A DNA stretch of 39,188 bases from contig DGOK01000130.1 in the NCBI GenBank assembly GCA_002389385.1, forward strand, positions 23,446 to 62,633. The letters run 5' to 3'. The notes below the pieces were generated by a model. The model did not search any database. It was not told the origin of the DNA and worked only from the letters and a program-made list of their open reading frames with translations. Made by a program: the position numbers and the translations under genes. Shown here in pieces: positions 31,094-39,188 of this stretch. This DNA is from Rhodospirillaceae bacterium UBA4468. GTDB lineage: Bacteria > Pseudomonadota > Alphaproteobacteria > Rhodospirillales > Casp-alpha2. Every line of letters starts with the position of its first letter. Position 1 is the first letter of the stretch.

Positions 31094-32254
31094 TGATCCT
31101 CGTTGAGAAAGCCATGGCAAGCCTAAGAAATAAATCCTCCGCTCTGCTGAAACACCCCGTTGATGCTTGGGCCGACCTTGATCATCGAATGAATCAACTT
31201 TAAACCAGCAAAAATCAGCAGTAAAACCTGTCGCCCAGATAATCGTCGAAATGCCAGCCTCGGCTAGGTTCACTTCTAGTATTGGATGCGTAATGCAGTC
31301 TGGGTCCGAATCGATAATGCGGGCATCCGGTTCCTTTGGAAGATCAATATCATTGCGTGCGACATATGCGTCGGCCTCGTCCAGTAACTACAGATAATTT
31401 GCATCCCCTTCTGCAATATTATTTTTAAAGTCTGGTGCAAATTCGAGAACGCCATCCTTAAATGATGACGTCATACCCACAAGGTTCATACCCCGTGCAG
31501 CAAGACGCCTGAAGTCCACAGTATAGCCACCATTGGCAACGCTCACTGCAATTGTTATATGTGCTGTATTTGAGGCCTCAGGCTCGGAATCCCATTTTCC
31601 AAGCACACCCAACCACCATACAAAATCGCGCCCACGGTAGTGACGGGGCGGGCGGTCGTGCGGACCAACTGACAGATACACTTGCTTCCCTGAGGCCAGA
31701 AGCTCATCCGCAATTTGCGTCCCTGAGGATCCAGCACCAACAACAAGCACAGCGCCTTCAGATAGTTGCTCAGGATTGCGGTACGCATTGGAATGCATCT
31801 GTGTGACCGCGGTATCTTGCGGGATCACAGGCGGGATGACAGGACATTGGAGAGGACCTGTGGCGGCAACTACGTATGTTGCCTCTATAACGCCTTCTGA
31901 TGTCTCAACACGAAATTCAGGACGCCCGACATTGCGCTGCACTTCAATAACCTCAACGCCGCAACGAATGGGTGCGGCGATCTTATCTGCATAGGCAGCG
32001 AAATAATCCGTAACCCTATCCTTCGATGGAAAGGCATCTGGACCATCGTCTGGAAATTCCATACCTGGAAACCGGTCGTGCCAGGCAGGGCCATTGGCGA
32101 CTAACGAATCCCATCTTTCCGAACGCCAACGTTCAGCAATGCGGTGTCTTTCAAGAACAAGGTGAGGTACGCCGATGTTACTGAGATGCTCACTCATGGC
32201 CACACCAGCCTGGCCAGCGCCAATAACAAGTGTCTCAATTTTCTCAATCGACAT
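31001..32254 (-). pseudogene. Flavin-containing monooxygenase-like gene with in-frame TAG
   Basis: A 418-codon frame runs from ATG 32254 (AAAGGGACGA upstream) to TAA at 31001, interrupted only by TAG at 31388-31390 (codon 289). Upstream of the stop are the FAD motif VIGAGQAGVAM (10-20), an ERWDSLVANGPAWHDRFPG segment and the NADPH motif VVGAGSSGTQIADELL (171-186). Downstream, the same frame continues ARNDIDLPKEPDARIIDSDP, then IIWATGFTADF and FLGLPWL, the normal end of this monooxygenase group. A single nonsense change in an otherwise intact gene indicates recent inactivation or an assembly error. It is divergent from the DJ-1 gene and convergent with the VOC gene. The substrate is unknown. 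Confidence 0.85.
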
Positions 32255-32402
32255 TCAGTCGTCCCTTTCGGTATATGTTAAATGCACCAAACTCAACCAT
32301 CACCATACGGGACTCAGCAAATTGCCAAAATAAAAATCATATAGTGATACGGCACTACAGCAACAAATGGTTTTAATACTTTTTTCGGTGTATCGTCAGG
32401 CG

Positions 32403-32443
32403 GTTTGTCATAATGAGAGGCCATCCTATCATTTATGACAAAC
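32403..32443. repeat. Perfect 11-base inverted repeat upstream of DJ-1/PfpI gene
   Basis: GTTTGTCATAA at 32403-32413 and TTATGACAAAC at 32433-32443 are exact reverse complements with a 19-base spacer, so the half-site centres are 30 bases apart, about three helical turns. It lies in the 260-base divergent spacer between the monooxygenase and DJ-1 genes, about 70 bases ahead of the latter. It could be a paired regulator binding site or a leader hairpin. It does not match the proposed TetR motif. Confidence 0.6.
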
Positions 32444-32514
32444 AAAAATCGTGGAATATAAAGAGACTCATTCAACCACGTATAGCTTCGCCAAGTTTAA
32501 GAAAGGTACACGTC

Positions 32515-33123
32515 ATGAGAACACTTGCAGCATTGGTTTTTCCTGGATTCCAAACTCTAGATTATTTTAGCCCCATCGAAATGCTCGGAGATTATGGGGA
32601 TGAGATTGAGATTATAACGGTCGCAAAAGGCAGCGATCCGGTATCAAGTGTCCATGGACAAAAAATTGTCATCGACAAACAGCTCTCAGAAAAATATGAC
32701 TACGATTTGTTGTTCATTCCCGGTGGTGATTCAGCTTTGAATGAGAGCGAAGATGAAGAACTCATGCATTGGATCTGAGAAACATCTGCAAACGCAGAAC
32801 GCGTAATGGCTGTATGCACTGGAACTGTCTTGTTAGGGATGACGGGTGTTCTGGATGGCCGAAAAGCGACGACCAACAAACTTGATTTCACAGAAACTGT
32901 TCATCTTGCAACGCACGTCGAATGGGTAAAAGAAGCAAGATGAGTAGAAGACGGCAAGTTTTATACGTCGTCCGGTGTTTCGGCGGGAATGGATATGGCA
33001 CTCGCAGTGATTGCAGATTTGTTGGGAATGGAAAAAGCAGAAGAGACAGCGAGAACCTCGGAGTACTGTTGGCATAAGGACGCCAACCAAGATCCTTTCG
33101 CAAAATCAGCAGACTTGATCTGA
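32515..33123 (+). pseudogene. DJ-1/PfpI-family gene with two in-frame TGA codons
   Basis: From ATG 32515 (AAAGG upstream) to TGA 33121-33123 there is one 203-codon frame with two internal TGAs, at 32776-32778 and 32941-32943. The frame encodes a complete DJ-1/PfpI glutamine-amidotransferase-like protein: RTLAALVFPGFQTLDYFSPI, LLFIPGGDSALN, the nucleophile-elbow AVCTGTVLLGMTG with Cys101, and FYTSSGVSAGMDMALAVIAD. The second TGA sits where relatives usually have Trp (EAR-W-VEDGK), and the first where Arg or Lys is common. TGA ends normal genes here (obgE, rppH), so it is not a reassigned codon. The gene is a young pseudogene by nonsense mutation. It is convergent with recQ, 12 bases apart. Confidence 0.85.
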
Positions 33124-33135
33124 GTAAGACAGTCC

Positions 33136-34950
33136 TTAGCCCTCGTCCCGATCGCCGCCATCCGACAATTGATCCAAAAATAACTGACCATAATCCTCCA
33201 ACTTTTTCGGACCAACGCCGTTGATTTCGGCCATCTGGCTCATCGAGTTGGGGAGCGTCATACACATCTCACGCAGGGTCGCGTCTGAAAACACGACATA
33301 GGCAGGCACGTTACGCGCCTTTGCTAAATCCCGACGCAATGCTTTTAGCGTGCGCAGCAAGTCTGCTGACTCCTCAGGTAAGTCCTGGTCGGCGCTGCTT
33401 GCTTGGTGCGACTTGGTGCGTGCAGATGGTTTAGGTTCGATTTCTCGGATCGAAAACTTAGCGTTGCCTCGCGCAACGTCCTGACCCAACGGGCTCAACT
33501 TCAGGCCACCATATCCTGCAATATCTACAATCAAATAACCCCCAGAGACCGCTTGGCGAATAAACCCCTGCCAATACCGGGCATTGTGTTTAGACCCAAT
33601 CCCGTGCTCAAGAAGTTGATCATGGTTATGCTGCTTTATTTTCTTTGTTGCGCCACCTCTCAGCACATCAATGATATGGGCACCACCAAACAACTGACCC
33701 GTGCTTTCCACAGCCGCGAATAGCATGCGCGCCTCGGGCGTGGCATCAATCAATGTCGGTGGATTCAGACATATATCGCAATTACCACAAGCCGTTGTTA
33801 TCTCATCAAAATATGCCAATAACGTCACGCGTCGACAGGTCGTCGCATCACAATAAGCTACCAAGGCATCAAGGCGTTTATGTTCCCGGCGCCGATGGTC
33901 ATCTGACCCGCCTTCTTGATCAATGAACCGCCTGCGCATATGGATGTCATCAAGGCCGTAAATCAACTTTACATTTGATGGTGCACCATCGCGACCAGCG
34001 CGACCGATCTCTTGGTAGTAAGCCTCCATACTGGCCGGCAAGTTGGCATGGAAGACATAGCGAATATCTGGTTTATCGATGCCCATACCAAAAGCGATGG
34101 TGGCAACCATAACAAGGCCATCTTCAGACATGAAAGCTTCTTGATTGTCGCGTCGTATCTCTGACGATAGGCCAGCATGATAAGGAAGCGCCCAGTGTCC
34201 GTTTGTGTTCAAAAATTCGCTGACTTCTTCGGTCAGGCGCCGCGATAAACAATACACAATACCAGACTGCCCGCTGCGTTCTTTGATAAATTCAAGTAGC
34301 TGTTTGCGCCAATCTGATTTCGGCTCAACGGCAAGGTGCAGGTTCGGACGATCGAAGCCCTGAACGATAATATCACCCTGACCATCGAAGAGCTTGGTCG
34401 CGATATCTTGCCTGGTTGCCTCGTCAGCGGTAGCTGTGAAGGCGGAGAATACTACATCGGGAAATGCGGATTTCAATCCGGACAGGGCTTCGTATTCTGG
34501 CCGGAAATTGGCGCCCCATTTTGAAATGCAATGTGCCTCATCGACAACAAACATATCGGGATCAAGGCGCTGCAAAGCCTGGACCATGCGGTCTGTCATC
34601 AGCCGTTCGGGCGATAAGTATAACAACTTACACGCGCCGCTTCTCACTCGATTCCAGTCTTCAACATTAGCAGCACGCTCGCGCCCGGAATGGATACAAA
34701 CCGCATCCACACCCAATATCCGAAGCGCTGCGACCTGATCGTCCATAAGGGCGACAAGCGGAGAAACCACAACAGTTAATTTTCCAAAAATCAACGCTGG
34801 AAGCTGATAACACAGGGATTTTCCCGCACCCGTAGGCATAACTGCCAGTGTATGTTTGCGCGTTAGCAAGCGATCGACGATCTCTCGCTGCCCCGTTCGG
34901 AACTGCGTAAATCCAAATACGGAATGCAGAATATCTACCGGGCTATTCAT
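33136..34950 (-). CDS. recQ: ATP-dependent DNA helicase RecQ
   Basis: The 604-residue 3'-5' helicase contains, in order, FRTGQREIVDRLL, Walker A MPTGAGKSLCYQLP (38-51), VVSPLVALMDDQV, the DEAH motif VVDEAHCISKWGANFRPEY, FTATADEATRQDI, GIVYCLSRR, and YYQEIGRAGRDG. The zinc-binding RQC region follows with its cysteines (CDATTCRR, CGNCDIC), then a C-terminal HRDC domain ending GPKKLEDYGQLFLDQL. The aromatic-rich loop reads SKWGANF instead of the common SQWGHDF, a small departure in a region that couples ATP and DNA binding. ATG 34950 (MNSPVDILHSVFGF) is the family-like start; ATG 34992 is an alternative. Confidence 0.93.
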   Translation of the reverse strand: MNSPVDILHSVFGFTQFRTGQREIVDRLLTRKHTLAVMPTGAGKSLCYQLPALIFGKLTVVVSPLVALMDDQVAALRILGVDAVCIHSGRERAANVEDWNRVRSGACKLLYLSPERLMTDRMVQALQRLDPDMFVVDEAHCISKWGANFRPEYEALSGLKSAFPDVVFSAFTATADEATRQDIATKLFDGQGDIIVQGFDRPNLHLAVEPKSDWRKQLLEFIKERSGQSGIVYCLSRRLTEEVSEFLNTNGHWALPYHAGLSSEIRRDNQEAFMSEDGLVMVATIAFGMGIDKPDIRYVFHANLPASMEAYYQEIGRAGRDGAPSNVKLIYGLDDIHMRRRFIDQEGGSDDHRRREHKRLDALVAYCDATTCRRVTLLAYFDEITTACGNCDICLNPPTLIDATPEARMLFAAVESTGQLFGGAHIIDVLRGGATKKIKQHNHDQLLEHGIGSKHNARYWQGFIRQAVSGGYLIVDIAGYGGLKLSPLGQDVARGNAKFSIREIEPKPSARTKSHQASSADQDLPEESADLLRTLKALRRDLAKARNVPAYVVFSDATLREMCMTLPNSMSQMAEINGVGPKKLEDYGQLFLDQLSDGGDRDEG

Positions 34951-35154
34951 GCTGTAAAAAAATTCCAATGGTACCAAGGTTGCCAACGGCATACCCGGTT
35001 TGACCTGAATGCGAAAGGACCTTCCGCAGACATATGTAGGTGGTTCGTATTAGACTAAACTTGGGATCATTCTTAGTAGAGATTAAATTCTGTTTTTTGT
35101 ACTATTTTGTGCCATGATTATGACCAATATCACATTGAGAGTCTGCCCCCAAAA

Positions 35155-36087
35155 ATGACCACATCCAAACTTACACCGCCTCGCTTTCACCATGTTCACC
35201 TTCGATCCGCTGATCCTGTTAAGGCCGTTAATTTTTATGCGCGCCAATTCAACACCGTGACATCAGGTGTTTGGGGTGGTTTTCCCGCCGCACTCTCAGC
35301 GAACGATGTGATGATCCTGTTCGAACAAGACGATAATATCCTTTCTGAACCGCAAAGTGCCCTATGGCATTTTGGCTGGCACGTTACCGATAGCAAAGCG
35401 ACAACGAACGAATTTATTGCACGGCGCGAGGTACAATCGCTTCCCCTCTACACGGGCGTTGGGGATGGTCACGTCCCTTTGAGTAGCGACACTTGGTTTA
35501 TGACTGGGGACAAGATCGGGGTCACACTTGCACAGATCAATGCACTAAAAGCTAGCGGCACGCCACCGTCCGGTGGTCCAGGCTTCGCTTATTTCCAGGG
35601 ACCAGATGATGCACTCTATGAGATTGCAGGGGATTATCCGCAAGAGCGCTTTAACCACATCCACATGTGGCATGAAGATCCACTGTGCGCTCAGATTTGG
35701 TACCAAAAGCATTTCCTTGTCCCAGCTCGCGATAAGTTTGGCGACGTCAAAGTTCCAGAGTCGCAATGCAAAGTCCCCAGAACCAATGATCGCACCTTTC
35801 CAGCACTTAACTCTGAAGGAATGTACCGGTCGCCACCGGGCGGTGTGACCGTCGGAGATGTCGATCTTTTATGGTACCCGAATCAAGGTGATACACCACT
35901 TGCCTCCTCTCTTGGACAACTTATGGATCATATCGCTTTTTCGGTTCCAAATTTGGATGCTTGGATAGATAAGTTGCGACACTACGACGTGACGTTCTTG
36001 AGCGAAGAATATTTATTGGCAAATACGCGGGCCGTAATGATTGAAGGGCCGAGCTTAGAAGCAATAGAAATTATCGAAATTACCTGA
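35155..36087 (+). CDS. Two-domain VOC-family protein
   Basis: The 310-residue protein has two vicinal-oxygen-chelate modules: the first begins RFHHVHLRSADPVKAVNFYA and ends ALYEIAGD; the second begins FNHIHMWHEDPLCAQIWYQK, continues MDHIAFSVPNLDAWIDKL and ends LEAIEIIEI. Histidines and the terminal glutamates suit a metal site as in extradiol dioxygenases or glyoxalases. The reaction is unknown. ATG 35155 follows an unusual C/A-rich stretch with no evident ribosome binding site; the frame extends to a TTG at 35107. The reading frame is intact. Neighbours give no pathway clue, and the proposed TetR motif is absent. Confidence 0.78.
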   Translation: MTTSKLTPPRFHHVHLRSADPVKAVNFYARQFNTVTSGVWGGFPAALSANDVMILFEQDDNILSEPQSALWHFGWHVTDSKATTNEFIARREVQSLPLYTGVGDGHVPLSSDTWFMTGDKIGVTLAQINALKASGTPPSGGPGFAYFQGPDDALYEIAGDYPQERFNHIHMWHEDPLCAQIWYQKHFLVPARDKFGDVKVPESQCKVPRTNDRTFPALNSEGMYRSPPGGVTVGDVDLLWYPNQGDTPLASSLGQLMDHIAFSVPNLDAWIDKLRHYDVTFLSEEYLLANTRAVMIEGPSLEAIEIIEIT

Positions 36088-36553
36088 GCCATCAGGCCCA
36101 AGCGCTTTAGTGACCAACACCCTTAAGCACGCGCCCTAAGTTTAAGGTACCGTCAGCTCGATCTTCTGTCGCGCCAAGTGGTAAATCAACTATAGCTACC
36201 GATGCATCTTTGGGTCTTGATAAATTTAACGGTTTCACACTATTAAGCCTTATCTCCATGTTTCATATACAAGTCTCAGGTAAGGTTTATGAAACAGAAA
36301 GATAATATCCTTAAAATGTAGGTTTTTGCTTGGCTCAAACACCGAGTACGCCCCCTGAGCTTTCGCTTTTTTGACTATGCTTAAACTTAAATATTTCGAT
36401 GAATAATCGCGCCACTTTTGCCAAAGTCCTGAAACGCAGACGAATCAAGCGTGGACGAATCGGGATAGCCGTTCGTACATGCACCAATCAAATTATGTCG
36501 ACTGGTAACGGTGTCATTCGTGTGCACGATTTAGCCCGATGCAATCGAGCGCG
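36088..36553. other. 466-base spacer with short coding-like fragments
   Basis: No complete gene is recognised. A 50-codon minus-strand frame (36259 to 36107, MEIRLNSVKPLNL start) and a plus-strand frame of about 53 codons ending at 36556 (containing GNGVIRVHDLARCNR) look more like leftovers than genes. The RVHD pattern occurs in dihydropteroate synthase, but the match is too short to assign. No clear promoter or terminator was found. Confidence 0.5.
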
Positions 36554-37231
36554 TTAATCAACCAAATATATGCGAGAGTAACTCTCTTTTACAGCCGCAG
36601 TAATTTGATCGAGACGTCTGGAAATATGAGCATTCATAAGTTCCGCGGCCAGGTCTGCGTCATCTGCCTTTAATGCCTGCACAATTGCCCAGTGTTCACT
36701 TTGAGTACCATGGCGTTTTGAGTCCATGTCTACCCACCGAAAATATTTTATTCGTGCATTAATATTTTTAAGAGTTCTGATCATTTCCCTATTACGACTA
36801 AGCACCGTAATCTTTTCATGAAAATATTCATCAAAAGCTACTAATTCTTGGCTACTTCGGCCATCCGTTTCAGGCCCTGTTTCGTCGAGAAAACTAGACA
36901 ATTCGTTAACATCTTCCTCTGTCGCATTTTCACAAGCAAGGCGAACAGCAGCAACTTCCAAGATGGCTCGAAATTGATAAAGCTCAAACATCTCACGTGG
37001 CTTTAAATCTCGGCAAAAAATTCCACGCCGCGGCTTTAGTACTAAAAACTCTTCGGCTACTAATCGATTCAAGGCCTCACGCAACGGCGTTCTGCTGGCA
37101 CCAAGGCTGCCAGCCAGCTCCACTTCATTTATGCGTTCGCCAGGTTTGAATTGAAACTGGATGGCCATTTCCTTGACCGCCAAATAAAGGCTTTCAGCCC
37201 GGCTCGGAAATTTGTTGGCAGGATCGATCAC
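36554..37231 (-). CDS. GntR-family regulator (FadR subgroup, FCD domain)
   Basis: The 225-residue protein has a winged helix-turn-helix (residues about 12-75: GERINEVELAGSLGASRTPL, REALNRLVAEEFLVLKPRRG) and an FCD effector domain (about 80-215) with candidate metal ligands in FDEYFHEKI, SEHWAIV and MNAHISRRL. FCD regulators usually sense organic acids. The start is GTG 37231 with TAGGAT upstream. It lies 113 bases downstream of the TPP-dependent enzyme gene, same strand, and may control it through the palindrome at 39115-39126. Confidence 0.88.
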   Translation of the reverse strand: MIDPANKFPSRAESLYLAVKEMAIQFQFKPGERINEVELAGSLGASRTPLREALNRLVAEEFLVLKPRRGIFCRDLKPREMFELYQFRAILEVAAVRLACENATEEDVNELSSFLDETGPETDGRSSQELVAFDEYFHEKITVLSRNREMIRTLKNINARIKYFRWVDMDSKRHGTQSEHWAIVQALKADDADLAAELMNAHISRRLDQITAAVKESYSRIYLVD

Positions 37232-37344
37232 AAATCAATCATCCTAGACATTTTTTTACCAGCATCAGAGACACGCAATCGCAGAATTGGTATTAACAAT
37301 AATATTTTCATACCTTTAAACGCTCCCGAGTTGATGATTTCCCA

Positions 37345-39078
37345 TTAATAAAAGTAAGGTAAATTCTTCTCTTTTGCTGCTTTAACCCAAGGTGGCACGA
37401 AAGGAATAATTTTATCTTGCGATGGCACCATGATCTCAATGAAGTTAGCGCCCGGATTTGCAATCGCTTCGGTCAATATTGCTTCAATTTCATGATCAGC
37501 TATAATTTTTGACGTCTTGAAGCCAAAACCTTCTGCGACCTTAAGGTAATCCACTTGGCCAAAATCTGTGGACCAGGGTTCATCAACATCATCAAGCAAG
37601 ATTGCCTCACCACGGATCCATCCAAAAGTATCATTTCTCGTCAGAATAATGGTAATGTTCTTGTCGCTTCGACGAATGGTTTCCAAGTCACCAAACACAA
37701 AGCCAAGAGACCCGTCACCAGTAAAGGAGACAACAGGCCCATCACTCGCATATAGCGCTCCAATCCCTGCAGGGACCGAGTACCCCAACGCCCCCATAGA
37801 ATAGTTGGTAATATATCGTCTTCCGGCTTCCCTAATCGACAGCAATGCCGAAGGATAGATAGCACTAACGCCCGGTTCAGCCGTGACAATCGCATTAGAT
37901 GGAAGAATCTTATCTAACACCTGTGAAAGTTTGACTGGAGAGACTGTGCCTTCGGGCATCGGAATATTAGAATTGAAAATTGCGTCCAATGCTGTCTTTT
38001 TCATTGGGTTAAGGTCAACCGTTTCTCGTTTTAAGTCAGGATGCTCGGCTTTTATCAATTCAATCATATATTCAATGCTCGCGCGCGCATCACCTACAAG
38101 CCCTACCTTGAGAGGAAAGTTATTACCTACATGTGCTTCGGCAATATCCAAATGAATGAATGTCTTGTCGAAAGGATCGCCATAGAGTTTCCAATGATTG
38201 GTCGAGCTTGAATCTGTGTTAGTACCGACAAAGAAAACAGTATCGGCGTTTAGCACGAAGTTATTTGAATATTCCATGCCGCCACGTGCGCCAATGACGC
38301 GCAATGCAAGCGGATGCGTTTCAGGCACAGTGCCCTTGCCAGGCGTAGTCGTTGCAACTGGAATTTGCAGGATCTCTGCAAGCTCCATAACAACCTTCGA
38401 CGCTTTTGATATCAATGCACCTTGACCACAAACGATAACAGGTTTCTCGGCCTTAAGCAGCAAGGCGATAGCTGCTCTGATCTTGCTATGATCCGCCACC
38501 GGGCGATGTGCCGGGTATTCACTGTATTCAGGTTCCGCGTAAAGATCCTCTATATCAACTTCTTCATGATAAATATTAATCGGCACCCGGATATGAACTG
38601 GGGCAGGCCGGCCAGACGTCGCCACGCGAAAGGCACGCCGGAGAATAAACGGGATTTCCTTTGCATTTGTGAGAACAAAAGATTCCTTGGATATGCTTGC
38701 ATAGAGTGCCGTTTGATCAACACCCGTCAAGCCATGCCGCTTATCCTGATTAATCGGAATATCCGAGCTGAAATAAATGACCGGTACAGAACTCAAAAAA
38801 GCTTCAGTAATCCCTGGCGTGCAATGCGTCACGCCAGGGCTTGGCGCTTCCAATACAGCCGGTCTTCCGGTGATTTTTGCGTAAGCTTCTGCAGCAAAAG
38901 AAGCCGTCCTCTCGTCCCTGGTCAGTACATATTCAATATTTGAGTGTTTTTTCCAGTCTTTATACCACCCGATCGTTGTTTCGCCTGGCAGGCCAAAAAC
39001 ATGCGTTACACCGTGCAACTCAAGCATTTTAAGGATGATTTGCCCACCCGTCATTCGGGTAGATTTGGCTGTATTCAC
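37345..39078 (-). CDS. Thiamine-diphosphate-dependent enzyme, acetolactate-synthase-like
   Basis: The 577-residue protein has the three-domain layout of the acetohydroxyacid synthase/decarboxylase superfamily. The N-terminal domain has FGLPGE and the catalytic Glu56 in LTRDERTASFAAEAYAK; the middle domain starts near KPVIVCGQGALI; the C-terminal domain has the TPP/Mg motif GDGS at 454-457 with Asn482 after it. No known substrate signature was recognised; a 2-oxo-acid decarboxylase, sulfoacetaldehyde- or acetolactate-type activity are all possible. GTG 39078 is the start, with AGGAGG at ideal spacing (the ATG just before it runs into TGA). The gene looks A/T-richer than the core. Confidence 0.85.
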   Translation of the reverse strand: MNTAKSTRMTGGQIILKMLELHGVTHVFGLPGETTIGWYKDWKKHSNIEYVLTRDERTASFAAEAYAKITGRPAVLEAPSPGVTHCTPGITEAFLSSVPVIYFSSDIPINQDKRHGLTGVDQTALYASISKESFVLTNAKEIPFILRRAFRVATSGRPAPVHIRVPINIYHEEVDIEDLYAEPEYSEYPAHRPVADHSKIRAAIALLLKAEKPVIVCGQGALISKASKVVMELAEILQIPVATTTPGKGTVPETHPLALRVIGARGGMEYSNNFVLNADTVFFVGTNTDSSSTNHWKLYGDPFDKTFIHLDIAEAHVGNNFPLKVGLVGDARASIEYMIELIKAEHPDLKRETVDLNPMKKTALDAIFNSNIPMPEGTVSPVKLSQVLDKILPSNAIVTAEPGVSAIYPSALLSIREAGRRYITNYSMGALGYSVPAGIGALYASDGPVVSFTGDGSLGFVFGDLETIRRSDKNITIILTRNDTFGWIRGEAILLDDVDEPWSTDFGQVDYLKVAEGFGFKTSKIIADHEIEAILTEAIANPGANFIEIMVPSQDKIIPFVPPWVKAAKEKNLPYFY

Positions 39079-39114
39079 ATGGGCCTCCTATGCGTGTGAT
39101 TCATAACGTATAAT

Positions 39115-39126
39115 ATTGTGCACAAT
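39115..39126. promoter_or_regulatory. Palindrome ATTGTGCACAAT ahead of TPP-enzyme gene, GntR-type site
   Basis: A perfect 12-base palindrome lies 37 bases upstream of the TPP-enzyme start in an A/T-rich promoter region. FCD-type GntR regulators commonly bind palindromes of the TTGT-N2-ACAA type, and this site fits. A second short palindrome, AATAC-T-GTATT, follows within about 20 bases. Binding by the neighbouring GntR protein is inferred. Confidence 0.5.
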
Positions 39127-39188
39127 TAATTATACAATACTGTATTATAATTAAATATACGGTGTATATTTATTAATGTAGAGAGTAT

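Noticed and set aside
32776..32943. TGA read as tryptophan or selenocysteine in the DJ-1 gene
   Set aside because: TGA ends obgE, rppH, nadD and other normal genes here; no selenocysteine-insertion hairpin was recognised, and the positions do not suit selenocysteine.
1..39188. CRISPR array, prophage or defence island
   Set aside because: No regularly spaced direct repeats, no Cas, phage structural or known defence genes were seen.
1..39188. tRNA or rRNA genes
   Set aside because: No cloverleaf with GTTCRANYC-type T-arm or rRNA-like segment was recognised in the intergenic spaces, most of which are too short.

Overview
The window looks like a chromosomal segment of an alphaproteobacterium, probably a Rhodospirillales-type or related marine lineage. 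That placement is inferred from gene content and order (rplU-rpmA-obgE-proB-proA-nadD-rsfS-rlmH-gpmI-envC-ctpA-rppH) and is not proven. About 27 kb (roughly 1.8-27.5 kb) is one long run of minus-strand genes, mostly housekeeping. It is flanked by an IS-damaged edge on the left and an accessory region (27.9-39.1 kb) on the right.

Left edge (1-1755): a partial IS481-family element interrupts a trypsin-like protease, of which only the tail remains. A TraT-like lipoprotein follows. Next comes a minus-strand operon: gamma-carbonic anhydrase-like protein, AMP-forming CoA ligase, citryl-CoA lyase-like protein and flavin reductase-like protein. A decayed EAL-domain fragment lies behind it, then a LOG-family gene with a one-base frameshift.

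Core (6.3-27.5 kb, transcribed leftward): rplU-rpmA, with a clear promoter in front and a strong terminator behind; obgE-proB-proA; ytoQ-nadD-rsfS-rlmH; a GlcG/HbpS protein; gpmI-envC-ctpA and a YibQ-type deacetylase homologue (the E. coli gpmM-envC-yibQ neighbourhood); rppH; a Ca2+/Na+ antiporter; a FolM-like SDR with folB; uvrC-pgsA; and the molybdenum-cofactor genes mobB-moeA-moaD-moaE.

Right side: a TetR regulator and a flavin amine oxidase form one transcription unit, followed by a ChrR-like cupin and a VOC (glyoxalase-fold) protein. Three promoters here carry the same short motif, CCTATC-NATN-GATA, which I propose is the TetR operator. Next to them are a flavin monooxygenase and a DJ-1/PfpI gene. 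The cupin has a frameshift, the monooxygenase an in-frame TAG and the DJ-1 gene two in-frame TGAs, while the 21-kb core has essentially no lesions. The simplest reading is a small inducible detoxification or catabolic regulon that is decaying, although errors in the assembly cannot be excluded. RecQ, a two-domain VOC protein, a GntR/FCD regulator and a TPP-dependent enzyme with a palindromic promoter site complete the window.

No rRNA, tRNA, CRISPR array or prophage was recognised. Functions come from motif recognition by eye; no database search was run.
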